This document shows, piece after piece, positions 33,295-41,678 of a stretch of 64,000 bases of DNA. The notes below the pieces were generated by a model, which was not told the DNA's origin, made no database searches, and worked only from the letters and a program-made list of their open reading frames with translations. Source of the stretch: DAIQON01 sp036787835 (GTDB lineage: Bacteria; Patescibacteriota; Saccharimonadia; Saccharimonadales; UBA4665); NCBI GenBank assembly GCA_036787835.1, contig DAIQON010000001.1, positions 248,001-312,000 on the forward strand, given 5' to 3'. A program made the position numbers and the translations under genes. Position 1 is the first letter of the stretch; each line of letters begins with the position of its first letter.

Positions 33295-34050
33295 ATGGAA
33301 AACCAACAATTTCAACCTGATCAAACTTCAAATCAGCCGAGTGCTCTAGATAATAGTATTCAAAACGATCCAGTATATTCCAACCCCATAGCTTCTACAG
33401 CTAACCCAGAAGTTCCACAACAGCCATTTCAAGCACCAGCTCCTGCTAACAGTGTGCCAGCATACGAGACTGGTATTAACCAACAGGCTCAACCAAATCC
33501 TAATTTAGGAATGTTTGGAAGAAGAATAGGACGATCAGGTTTCTTACTTGGTTGTATTTATATAATACTCCCACTGATAATAGTTGTATTTCTACAAATT
33601 GTTGGTCATTTTATGCTTAACTCAACTGCGGCTAACTCGAACATAATTGCACCATCCTCAAACTCATTAAGTCCGTCCGATAAATCAAACACATTTTCTA
33701 AAACTACAGTTTTCAATAGCTCATCCGCTAACTCAGATACTGCATCTTCCTTGCCTCAAAATAGTAGTAATTCATATTTAAAGTTGACCGACATATTATC
33801 AATCATTGTTGGAGCCATTACATTAATATTGTTTATTCCTGTATCAATATCTTTATATGTTAGACGATTCCATGACCTTAATCAGTCTGGGTTGCTAACC
33901 TTTCTTACTTTAATACCATTTTTAGGCACTTTAGTTTTTATATATCTTCTATTTGCACCAGGTAATACATCCCAAAACAAATATGGTTTACCAATTAATT
34001 CAAACAATTTTTGGGTAGTCCTAGGTTTTAAACGCCCAAATATACAATAA
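33295..34050 (+). CDS. DUF805 membrane protein with Gln/Pro/Asn-rich N-terminus (cassette 2)
   Basis: A 251-aa protein. The first about 75 residues are polar and low-complexity. The DUF805 region starts with MFGRRIGRSGFLLG (about 79-92), a membrane segment, a Ser/Asn-rich external loop (about 115-165) where most DUF805 proteins have a short loop, and ends with RRFHDLNQSGLLTFL and LLFAPGNTSQNKYG, both family signatures. About four membrane helices. Function unknown; DUF805 proteins are often encoded by bacteriophages and mobile DNA. TATAAT at 33273-33278 precedes the start. It is the only gene between R2 and R3. Confidence 0.8.
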   Translation: MENQQFQPDQTSNQPSALDNSIQNDPVYSNPIASTANPEVPQQPFQAPAPANSVPAYETGINQQAQPNPNLGMFGRRIGRSGFLLGCIYIILPLIIVVFLQIVGHFMLNSTAANSNIIAPSSNSLSPSDKSNTFSKTTVFNSSSANSDTASSLPQNSSNSYLKLTDILSIIVGAITLILFIPVSISLYVRRFHDLNQSGLLTFLTLIPFLGTLVFIYLLFAPGNTSQNKYGLPINSNNFWVVLGFKRPNIQ

Positions 34051-34054
34051 AAAC

Positions 34055-34096
34055 CATAAGCAGAATGGTGGGCGTGGTAGGAACGAATTGGAACCA
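34055..34096 (+). repeat. Cassette repeat R3
   Basis: 42 bp identical to R2, starting 5 nt after the stop of the DUF805 gene. Confidence 0.85.
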
Positions 34097-34203
34097 CGTT
34101 AAATTGGAACTAGTTAATATGTTTAAAGTAGTTAAGTCACAACTACATTGACATTAATACAAGCTTATGCTAATATATATTTAATTAATATAACAAAAAT
34201 ATC

Positions 34204-35178
34204 ATGTCAACAACTGAAATAGCACCCCCAATGCCACAAGAAATAGAAAGTCAGAGAATTGTTGAATTCCAGGAATACCAACTTATACCTACAGCCGAAA
34301 CAGCACTAGTTAGTTCCATAGATTTAATTAGCGAGCAAGGTAATCCTGCGAAGAACAATGAAGATAGTATATTTGCAGATGCAGATAGGGGTATTGCAGG
34401 TGTATTTGATGGTGCTTCTGATGTAGTAGGATTTAAAACCCCAGACGGTATGACGGGTGGTGCAGTAGCATCAAGAATAGCGGCATCTACTCTTGAAACT
34501 TCTAGCACTGAGCAAACGCTAACAGATATAATCATGATCGCCAATGGGCATATAGATGCAATTCAACGAGAATTTGATCTCGATCCAAACAGTAAAGAAG
34601 CCAGGTTTTGCACTACGGGTGCAATTGCACGTGCCCGTACAACCGAATCAGGAGAAAAAGTAATAGACTTGCTACAGATTGCTGATAGCGTAGCAATAGT
34701 TACTAGAGATGATGGTAGCGTCGAAGTGCCTCTAGGTCTGTATGATCAAGATGAAGAATCAATGCAACTCTGGACGCAAATGACTGCTGAAGGAATGACT
34801 GCTGAGCAAATTCTAAAAGATGAACGGATGCAAGCCCAGATTAAATCAAAACGATCTGAGTCTAATGTAACTTATGGTGTTTTGAATGGAGAAGCTGACG
34901 CAGCAGAATTTGTTAGGACAACTACCATACCAGCCGAAGGAGTTTCAAAAGTTATTCTATTAAGTGACGGGCTATTTATACCAAAGGAGAACCCCTCAGG
35001 AGAGGATAGCTGGGATGAAATAGCACGCCTAGAGTCTGAGGGCGGCATTAAAGCTGTTTTAGATTACGTTAGAAGTATAGAATCAACAGATCCAGATTGT
35101 ATTAGATACCCCAGATTTAAACAGCATGATGATGCCAGTGGTGCTGTTTTGGATCTCAGGGTTCAAATTGCCGCTTAA
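34204..35178 (+). CDS. PP2C-like protein phosphatase (cassette 3)
   Basis: A 324-aa protein with the metal-binding motifs of PP2C phosphatases: NNEDSIF (51-57), VFDGAS (67-72), a LLSDGLF motif (about 253-259) and QHDDASGAVL (about 309-318). It should remove phosphate from Ser/Thr using two metal ions. Whether a matching kinase exists is not shown by this window. The N-terminal about 40 residues are an extension. The only gene between R3 and R4, with no regulatory domain, so regulation by a soluble partner is likely. Confidence 0.8.
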   Translation: MSTTEIAPPMPQEIESQRIVEFQEYQLIPTAETALVSSIDLISEQGNPAKNNEDSIFADADRGIAGVFDGASDVVGFKTPDGMTGGAVASRIAASTLETSSTEQTLTDIIMIANGHIDAIQREFDLDPNSKEARFCTTGAIARARTTESGEKVIDLLQIADSVAIVTRDDGSVEVPLGLYDQDEESMQLWTQMTAEGMTAEQILKDERMQAQIKSKRSESNVTYGVLNGEADAAEFVRTTTIPAEGVSKVILLSDGLFIPKENPSGEDSWDEIARLESEGGIKAVLDYVRSIESTDPDCIRYPRFKQHDDASGAVLDLRVQIAA

Positions 35179-35239
35179 TACGACAGTTCATTATAGATTT
35201 CAAAAGTGCCAGCATATTAAACCATCACAGAACATTAAG

Positions 35240-35281
35240 CACAAGCAGAATGGTAGACATGAGTTGGACGAAATGGAACCA
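35240..35281 (+). repeat. Cassette repeat R4
   Basis: 42 bp, 32 identical to R2/R3 without gaps and 27 of 29 to R1. Also the best match to the tRNA 3' end at 36115-36151 (shared CA-AAG, AATGGTAG, GAGT-GGAC and GAACCA blocks). Confidence 0.8.
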
Positions 35282-35345
35282 AATAAAACTTTCCCTAATA
35301 GTTATGACGAATATTTATAATTAAAAAACAGTATAATTCTATGGT

Positions 35346-36095
35346 TTAATTAAATTTAATGGTACCGAGCAATTCGGCAGCAGTTAACATTTCTGTTGAG
35401 TTAGCTTGTTGTGAATAACCTAGGTTTAAGTTTTGTCCATAAGTTGGCTGACAAAAGCTCGCTCTATAAGTCATGTATGTACCGTTCGGTAAACGAACAT
35501 ATAAGGAGTTCCCTGAAGCTGCTTCAAGAATAACAGTACGGTTATAGTGTCCGCCACCACAATAGGGTGAATCAGAACTCTTATAAGTTTTTAAATTGGA
35601 TTGCCAAATTACAATTCCATTACTCAATTTACCTAGAGACCTACCCGTAGAGTAGTTAAGGATACCGTTATAAGATTTAGCTATTTTCTCATCAGTTGAA
35701 ATATTGATATTTATAGCGAATTGGGCCTCTTTTGTGCTTAAACCATAGCCACCAGCCTCACTTATCCAGGTTCTAGTATTACCAGATCCTGGCACTCCCA
35801 AAGAATTTATTTGCCAACCAATTAGTGGTGACATAAAAGTAAATCCAAATGACTTAAAGCTGTTATTGTTCTCCCAACCATCCAAGTGTGACAATAGTTG
35901 GCTAGGTGATTCACTCGCCACTTTAGATATTGGTTGTTCTAGCTTTGTATTATGAGGAGATATAGTCTGAGAAATTTTATGATTTTGGACCCATAAATAG
36001 CCACCAGCTGTAATGATTAACATCAAGGTGGATAAAATTAATAGAAATTCTATAAGGGTGAAGCCATGTTGGTTCTTTTTATTAAAAGTACGCAT
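35346..36095 (-). CDS. Type IV pilin-like protein with prepilin signal (cassette 4)
   Basis: A 249-aa protein starting at ATG 36095 (MRTFNKKNQHGFTLIEFL); the longer ORF would begin in the tRNA and is not real. The prepilin motif G-FTLIE (about 11-16) with the cleavage site after Gly and the hydrophobic N-terminal helix (about 13-33) mark it as an exported pilin-like protein processed by PilD. The rest is an extracellular domain with Cys residues (about 196 and 231) and a Tyr/Asn-rich stretch. Being the only gene between R4 and the tRNA it is a likely cassette cargo. A second pilin-like gene lies at 58778-59254. Confidence 0.75.
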   Translation of the reverse strand: MRTFNKKNQHGFTLIEFLLILSTLMLIITAGGYLWVQNHKISQTISPHNTKLEQPISKVASESPSQLLSHLDGWENNNSFKSFGFTFMSPLIGWQINSLGVPGSGNTRTWISEAGGYGLSTKEAQFAININISTDEKIAKSYNGILNYSTGRSLGKLSNGIVIWQSNLKTYKSSDSPYCGGGHYNRTVILEAASGNSLYVRLPNGTYMTYRASFCQPTYGQNLNLGYSQQANSTEMLTAAELLGTIKFN

Positions 36096-36125
36096 AAAGC
36101 AAGCATACATTAAGCATAAGAACAA

Positions 36126-36202
36126 TGGTAGCGACGAGTGGACTTGAACCACTGACCCCAGGCTTATGAGTCCTGTGCTCTAACCAGCTGAGCTACGCCG
36201 CC
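36126..36202 (-). tRNA. tRNA with CAU anticodon (elongator Met or Ile2), at the end of the cassette array
   Basis: Minus strand: acceptor GGCGGCG/CGTCGCT, D-arm GCTC/GAGC, anticodon loop CTCATAA on a CAGGA/GCCTG stem (one A-G mismatch next to the loop), variable loop GGGTC, T-arm AGTGG-TTCAAGT-CCACT, discriminator A, encoded CCA. The variable loop and D-arm resemble elongator tRNA-Met. tilS is close by (37131), but another CAU tRNA (9595) looks more like the Ile2 substrate. Its 3' end and flank match repeats R1-R4. Confidence 0.92.
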
Positions 36203-36272
36203 GAAATATCTGGTCAATCAATTATATTAGAACTTTGTCTAGATTAGCAAAACATAAAACTATATCCGAGTT

Positions 36273-37040
36273 TTATCCAAGCGCTAAAGCACTTAAATAT
36301 ACCGCCGTAACTAGTCCGATTACCACTACAAATACCCTAATTGCTCTAAACGAAAATCTTTGTGCGCTCCTTGCTCCGACATATCCTCCAATTGCTGTAC
36401 CCACACCCATTGCGAGAGCGTAGCGCCAGTTAATTAGATGCGAACTATAGAGAACTAGAATTGAGACTGCGGATATAGCAATTGCAGTTAGGTTCTTCAG
36501 CCCGTTCATCTCGTGGATATTAGTTAATCTGGTAAGACTTAAGATTGCGAGCATAACTAGCCCAAAACCTGCACCAAAATAGCCTCCATATATTGCAAGT
36601 GGAAATATAGCTAAAAATACCCAGGGTCTTGGCCCACTATATTTTCTTTCAACCCCCACCTCTCTATATATTCGGGCATGAATATATGGCTGGTAGGCAA
36701 AGAGTATTACCGCCGCAATAATTAGTATCGGGGCAATTAGTTCAAAATTTGAATTTGAAGTACGTCTCAATATGTAAGCACCAATCGCAGCACCAATCGC
36801 AGTGGGCAAAATTAGCCATAGATATGACCTGGGAAGGGCCTTTATATACTTTCTATAACCAAAGCTCGAAGTAATTTGACCAGACAAAACGATCACATTA
36901 GCTGTAGCATTGGCAGCAAGGGCAGGCATGCCGAAAATTAATAGTACTGGGAAGCCAATGAGCATCCCACCGCCACCAATCGCGTTTATTGCGCCGACTA
37001 AGAATCCGGCAACCACCACAACCAAGTCTTTTATAAGCAT
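36273..37040 (-). CDS. TSUP-family (TauE/SafE) membrane transporter
   Basis: A 255-aa protein with about eight membrane helices and the TSUP repeat pattern: VVVAGFLVGAINAIGGGGML (about 7-26) and GGYFGAGFGLVML (about 150-162) in the two halves. The family exports or imports sulfite, sulfonates or organic acids across the inner membrane; the substrate cannot be told. It starts at ATG 37040, divergent from tilS with about 90 nt between. Confidence 0.85.
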   Translation of the reverse strand: MLIKDLVVVVAGFLVGAINAIGGGGMLIGFPVLLIFGMPALAANATANVIVLSGQITSSFGYRKYIKALPRSYLWLILPTAIGAAIGAYILRRTSNSNFELIAPILIIAAVILFAYQPYIHARIYREVGVERKYSGPRPWVFLAIFPLAIYGGYFGAGFGLVMLAILSLTRLTNIHEMNGLKNLTAIAISAVSILVLYSSHLINWRYALAMGVGTAIGGYVGARSAQRFSFRAIRVFVVVIGLVTAVYLSALALG

Positions 37041-37130
37041 TGTAGTTTATTTTTTGCTTTTTAATAGTTCTCTATAAATAGTATAACCCATCTAATGAAA
37101 TGTTTACCTGACTTAGGCTAAACTAGGACT

Positions 37131-38033
37131 ATGGATTTGGATATTGGTCCCGGTGTTTATGTGTTAGCTGTTAGTGGCGGAGTTGATTCTGTGGTGCTGC
37201 TCGACATGGTAGTAAAAAATACTCAGTCAAAGCTAAACAATGTTGAGCTTATCGTTGCCCACTTTGATCATGGCATAAGACATGATTCAGCTGAAGATAC
37301 TAAGTTTGTTGGTGGATTAGCCGAGCAGCATGGCCTCAGGTTTACTCATGGTGAGGCGAGCTTGGGCCCAAATGCTAGTGAAGAGCAGGCAAGAACTGCC
37401 AGATATGAATTTCTATTTAAAGTCGTAGAGGAATATAAGGCCAAGGCGCTTATAACTGCTCATCATCAAGATGACTTAATTGAAACAGCACTACTAAACA
37501 TTTTAAGAGGCACTAACCGTCGAGGTTTGTCATCACTACAGTCAAGCGACAGCTTAATGCGGCCGCTACTTAACATAACAAAGGCTAGCCTGGTTGATTA
37601 CGCTAAAGATAATCATCTAGGTTGGCGCGAAGACAGCACCAACACTGATGAAAGGTACTTAAGAAATTACTTACGCCTTAATATCTTACAGAATCTAACT
37701 AGCGAAAACAGGACTAAGCTGGTTAAGCTTATAAGCAATCAGACCGAGCTTAACGGGCAGATTGATGAACTACTCGAGCAGCTTATCAGAGAAGAGCTTA
37801 AGGATAATCAGATCCCAAGACTATGGTTAGCTACGCTAGACAGCAAGTTAATTAACGAAGTACTTGCCACCTGGCTTAGACAAAATGGTGTATATAATTA
37901 CAACCAAACTAGCTTAAAACGATTGAATACTGAGCTAAGAGTAGCTAAAGTTAATAGTCTGGTTGATGCCATTGCTGATCGGAAAATAATAGTCGGAAAG
38001 GACAATTTGGCACTCAAGCCCATAGAGCGCTAG
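37131..38033 (+). CDS. tilS: tRNA(Ile)-lysidine synthase TilS
   Basis: A 300-aa enzyme with the ATP-PPi motif AVSGGVDSVVLLD (about 14-26). It attaches lysine to C34 of tRNA-Ile(CAU) so that it reads AUA. HxxDD motif TAHHQDDLIET (about 110-120) completes the active site. It is much shorter than E. coli TilS (432 aa) and lacks most of the C-terminal tRNA-binding domains, a form seen in reduced genomes. TAAACT at 37119-37124, 6 nt before the ATG, suggests a leaderless mRNA. It starts the tilS-ftsH-murJ-lepA block. Confidence 0.9.
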   Translation: MDLDIGPGVYVLAVSGGVDSVVLLDMVVKNTQSKLNNVELIVAHFDHGIRHDSAEDTKFVGGLAEQHGLRFTHGEASLGPNASEEQARTARYEFLFKVVEEYKAKALITAHHQDDLIETALLNILRGTNRRGLSSLQSSDSLMRPLLNITKASLVDYAKDNHLGWREDSTNTDERYLRNYLRLNILQNLTSENRTKLVKLISNQTELNGQIDELLEQLIREELKDNQIPRLWLATLDSKLINEVLATWLRQNGVYNYNQTSLKRLNTELRVAKVNSLVDAIADRKIIVGKDNLALKPIER

Positions 38034-38071
38034 GCAAATCAATTCGAGCGCGCTATAATAATCTTTGAATT

Positions 38072-39940
38072 ATGGATAAAAGTCCCCTTAAGTCTAATCG
38101 TCTGAAGACTCCAAATAGTCGATTTGGTATGAAGAATGCTGGCTTTATAGCCCTAATTATTCTATTTGGACTAGTTATCTATTCGGCTTTCAAACAACCA
38201 AGTAATCTTCAGACAATTCCAATCACAACTGCCGTGCAGCAGTCAAACAAAGGAGAATATAGCTCACTTAAGGTGAACGGCAACGAAGTAGTAATCACCA
38301 AAAAAGGCGACAAGAGTGCAACCCTAAAAGCCTATATTGAGCCCAACGCTAACCTAAAGACTGAAGGGCTAGACTACTCTAAGGTTCAGATTAATCCTAC
38401 AGCTCAAACAAGCGGTGGATCCACCTGGATAACCTTAGTTGAGACCATAGGCCCAGTAATTGCAATAGGCGTGATCCTATATATCATGATGCGTAGCGCT
38501 CAAGGACAAGGTAACCAGGCTCTAAGTTTTGGTAAAAGTAAGGCTCGACTTTATGGTAACGAAAAAGACAAAGTTAACTTCAGTGATGTAGCAGGCTCAG
38601 ATGAAGCAAAACAAGATCTTGAAGAAGTCGTTGAATTCCTTAAGTTCCCTAAGAAGTTTGCTAGTGTTGGCGCCAAGATCCCTAAGGGAGTTTTGTTAAT
38701 TGGCCCTCCTGGAACAGGCAAGACGATGTTGTCCCGCGCAGTAGCCGGTGAAGCAAACGTACCATTCTTCAGTATTTCAGGTTCTGAATTTGTTGAGATG
38801 TTTGTAGGTGTTGGCGCTAGCCGTGTTAGAGATTTATTCGCTAAAGCAAAAAAGAATTCACCATGCATTATCTTTATTGATGAAATTGACGCCGTTGGAC
38901 GTCGACGTGGAAGCGGTATGGGTGGTGGTCACGATGAGAGGGAACAAACACTTAACCAGATTCTAGTAGAGATGGACGGTTTTGAACAAGGCCAAAACGT
39001 GATTGTATTAGCTGCCACTAACCGCGCTGATGTTCTTGATCCTGCATTGCTACGACCTGGACGATTTGACCGTCGAGTTAATATTGGTCTACCTGACCGA
39101 AAAGACCGTGAGGCAATACTTAAAGTTCATTTTGCTAAAAAGCCTCTAGCTAAGAACGTTGACCTTGATGCGCTAGCAGCTAAAAGTGCCGGATCATCAG
39201 GCGCTGATCTGGCTAATATAGCCAACGAATCGGCAATTATTGCAGCTCGAAATAGCCACAGTCAGATTAGTCAGCTTGACGTTACTAACGCTTTCGAAAG
39301 AGTCGCTATTGGACCAGAGCGAAAGAGTAAGGTGATGACAGAAAACGACAAGAAAGTTACTGCTTATCATGAAGCTGGCCATGCTCTAGTCGGACACGTT
39401 TTACCAGACAGCGACCCAGTCCATAAAGTTACCATTATCCCACGTGGCGGAACTGGTGGTGTTACTTGGTTTATTCCACCAGAGGACCGGGTTTACGTAT
39501 CACTTGTGCAGTTCAAAGATATATTGGCCCGTGGTATGGGAGGAAGAGTTGCTGAAGAAATTGTTTTAGGTCGCGACCGGATTACTACCGGCGCCGGTTC
39601 AGACCTACAGAGTGCAGCTGAACTAGCTAGAGACATGGTTGTCAATCAGGGGATGGGTCAAAAACTACGAGACCAAGTATTTAAAGTTGACGATGCGATG
39701 ATGATTGATCGTATCGTTCACGAACGACAATTTTCAGACGAAACTGCCAAAGTAATTGATGATGAAGTCGAAAGCCTAATAACCGAAGCTGCAAATAGAG
39801 CAAGAGTCGTAATCAAGGCCAACATGAAGTATCTTGAACTTCTAAAAGACAAGCTTTTAGAGAAGGAAACTGTTGATAGTGAAGAAGTCGATGAGCTACT
39901 AAAAGAATCTAAAATGCCAGCTGGTGCTGCTCAATATTAA
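38072..39940 (+). CDS. ftsH: ATP-dependent zinc metalloprotease FtsH
   Basis: A 622-aa membrane protease. Two N-terminal membrane helices (about 24-40 and 118-140) around a periplasmic domain, AAA+ module with Walker A GPPGTGKT (211-218), Walker B IIFIDEIDAVG (about 266-276), second region of homology with a pore-side arginine motif (RPGRFDRR), and the M41 protease with HEAGH (about 434-438). It degrades membrane and short-lived proteins. TATAAT at 38054-38059 lies 12 nt before the ATG. Complete. tilS-ftsH order is common in bacteria. Confidence 0.97.
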   Translation: MDKSPLKSNRLKTPNSRFGMKNAGFIALIILFGLVIYSAFKQPSNLQTIPITTAVQQSNKGEYSSLKVNGNEVVITKKGDKSATLKAYIEPNANLKTEGLDYSKVQINPTAQTSGGSTWITLVETIGPVIAIGVILYIMMRSAQGQGNQALSFGKSKARLYGNEKDKVNFSDVAGSDEAKQDLEEVVEFLKFPKKFASVGAKIPKGVLLIGPPGTGKTMLSRAVAGEANVPFFSISGSEFVEMFVGVGASRVRDLFAKAKKNSPCIIFIDEIDAVGRRRGSGMGGGHDEREQTLNQILVEMDGFEQGQNVIVLAATNRADVLDPALLRPGRFDRRVNIGLPDRKDREAILKVHFAKKPLAKNVDLDALAAKSAGSSGADLANIANESAIIAARNSHSQISQLDVTNAFERVAIGPERKSKVMTENDKKVTAYHEAGHALVGHVLPDSDPVHKVTIIPRGGTGGVTWFIPPEDRVYVSLVQFKDILARGMGGRVAEEIVLGRDRITTGAGSDLQSAAELARDMVVNQGMGQKLRDQVFKVDDAMMIDRIVHERQFSDETAKVIDDEVESLITEAANRARVVIKANMKYLELLKDKLLEKETVDSEEVDELLKESKMPAGAAQY

Positions 39941-40048
39941 AAGACGTTAGAAAGACCTTAAAAAGCAGGTGAAAAAAGTTAAAAACAAAAATACTATATT
40001 ACCCTCGGCCAGTCTATCCTATACTTCTATATAGGTTTTAAATAAATA

Positions 40049-41647
40049 ATGAGTAATACATCTAGTACTGGTTCAAAAAGTATCCGCATGAGTATTTCCA
40101 ATGTGGCCTTTTTGTTAATGGCCACAACATTCCTCGGCCAGATACTTGGCTTCCTCAGAACTAAGCTAGTAAATGCCAACTTCCCGATTTACGGACCACA
40201 TAGTACCGATGCTTACTTTGCCGCTTTCACCGTCCCAGATTTCTTCTTCTTTACCCTATCCGCCGGTGTTCTAGGTGTTGCGCTGATGCCTGTTCTATCT
40301 GACAGACTCCAAAAGTCTGGAAGAAAGAGTGTTTGGGAACTATCCTATTCGCTACTTAATTTCTTAGCAATTATTATGTTCATCGTCGGCATCATCATCT
40401 TAGTATTTGCCAATTGGTTGATGCACCACATTGTGGCACCTAACTTAGCACCAGAAAATCTTAAAACTGCTGCTAATATCATGCGACTTTTGGCATTCAA
40501 CCCATTTCTATTTACCATTTCTGGAATATTAACTAGCGTTCAACAAACATTTGGTAAGTTTTTCTTCTTCGCTATAGCTCCGCTGTTTTATAACATGTCG
40601 ATCATTATTAGTATTTTCGTATTCAAGGATAACATTGGGCTGGTCGGGATAGGAATCGGAGCTCTAATTGGGGCCATACTCCAGTTAGTTGTAATTGCGG
40701 TTGGCACTAATACCTCGGGTATACACTGGCGACCAAAGATTATGTGGAACAATAAGGACTTTAGGGTAGTCCTCAGAAACCTACCACCAAGGTCATTGGA
40801 TCAAGGCATGGACCAGGTTGAGGCGATTGTCGAGACACATATAGCCAGCGGCTTAGGATCTGGCTCAATCACTAACTATTCCAACGCCTATATCCTGAGC
40901 ACAGCACCAATACTGCTACTGGGTACAGCTATTAGTAGCGCAGCCTTTCCTAGACTAAACGCAAGGTTGTCACAAAACCGCCCAGATCTATTTAGAAAAG
41001 ACTTCATAATGATCCTTAGGGTCCTGATTTGGATAAGTGCCCCAATCGTAGTCATTTCGTTCTTTTGTCGAGGTTATCTTGCTCGTATGATCTATACCCA
41101 AGGTAACGATCAAATTGCCATAATTTTCGGATTCTTAACTATATCAATATTCTTCGGCATCATGTACTCGTTTATTTCCCGTTGGTTTTATTCCCATAAA
41201 GACACCAAGACACCGCTTTTTGTATCAGTATTCACAATCATCTTAAACATTATTCTTGCTTATACCTTGTCTAGGCCGTCTATGTACGGCGTTGTTGGAC
41301 TTGCGCTTGCTCAATCAATTGTCGTTGCTACCGAGGTTACCATCTTGGTAATTATTATGATGTTTAGAGACCATAAGCTATTCGACCTAAATTTCCTTGG
41401 CCAGCTAGTCAGGATAGCATCAGTTACCGGATTTAGTATTGTGGCCGGCTTTATTATGGTTACTTTCTATCCGCTCAACCTTAATGACCGTGGTATTTTC
41501 GTTTTGGGTAGTAGGGTGCTAGTTATTACAATCGTAGTATTTGGGGTTCACCTATTAGTTTCGTCTCTATTTGATCTAGATGAAGTCAAGCCTGTTTTTA
41601 GACGTTTAAAGAAATTAGCATCTAAACCTATAAGCTTGGAACTGTAA
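40049..41647 (+). CDS. murJ: Lipid II flippase MurJ (MviN)
   Basis: A 532-aa protein with about 14 membrane helices (MVF/MOP family). It has the early arginine SISNVAFLLMATTFLGQILGF-type helix 1 and family polar residues. It flips lipid II across the membrane for peptidoglycan synthesis. A long polar loop around residues 230-250 and a short cytosolic end. It shows that this host-associated lineage keeps a wall-building route. No promoter box is visible; it lies 108 nt after ftsH. Confidence 0.93.
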   Translation: MSNTSSTGSKSIRMSISNVAFLLMATTFLGQILGFLRTKLVNANFPIYGPHSTDAYFAAFTVPDFFFFTLSAGVLGVALMPVLSDRLQKSGRKSVWELSYSLLNFLAIIMFIVGIIILVFANWLMHHIVAPNLAPENLKTAANIMRLLAFNPFLFTISGILTSVQQTFGKFFFFAIAPLFYNMSIIISIFVFKDNIGLVGIGIGALIGAILQLVVIAVGTNTSGIHWRPKIMWNNKDFRVVLRNLPPRSLDQGMDQVEAIVETHIASGLGSGSITNYSNAYILSTAPILLLGTAISSAAFPRLNARLSQNRPDLFRKDFIMILRVLIWISAPIVVISFFCRGYLARMIYTQGNDQIAIIFGFLTISIFFGIMYSFISRWFYSHKDTKTPLFVSVFTIILNIILAYTLSRPSMYGVVGLALAQSIVVATEVTILVIIMMFRDHKLFDLNFLGQLVRIASVTGFSIVAGFIMVTFYPLNLNDRGIFVLGSRVLVITIVVFGVHLLVSSLFDLDEVKPVFRRLKKLASKPISLEL

Positions 41648-41663
41648 TCTGGGCGACCTCTGT

Positions 41664-41669
41664 TATAAT
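41664..41669 (+). promoter_or_regulatory. -10 box of lepA, leaderless start
   Basis: TATAAT, 9 nt before ATG 41679. It lies 17 nt after the murJ stop, so lepA probably has its own promoter with a very short or no leader. Confidence 0.55.
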
Positions 41670-41678
41670 ATATAGCTA

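Larger units (their letters stand above)
32500..36202. mobile_element. Tandem single-gene cassette array ending at a tRNA(CAU) gene
   Basis: Four intervals, each holding one complete gene in either orientation, are separated by repeats R1-R4 (32500, 33124, 34055, 35240) and closed by tRNA(CAU) at 36126-36202, whose 3' end and flank (36115-36151) match the repeats. The repeats thus look like degenerate copies of the tRNA 3' end plus its CATAAG flank. Intervals are about 620, 930, 1190 and 880 bp. No integrase gene lies in the array. Confidence 0.6.

Noticed and set aside
32500..36202. CRISPR array or classical integron
   Set aside because: Only four or five unequal-spaced repeats separated by whole genes, so not CRISPR. 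No tyrosine integrase and no clear attC R'/R'' core sites, so not a classical integron.
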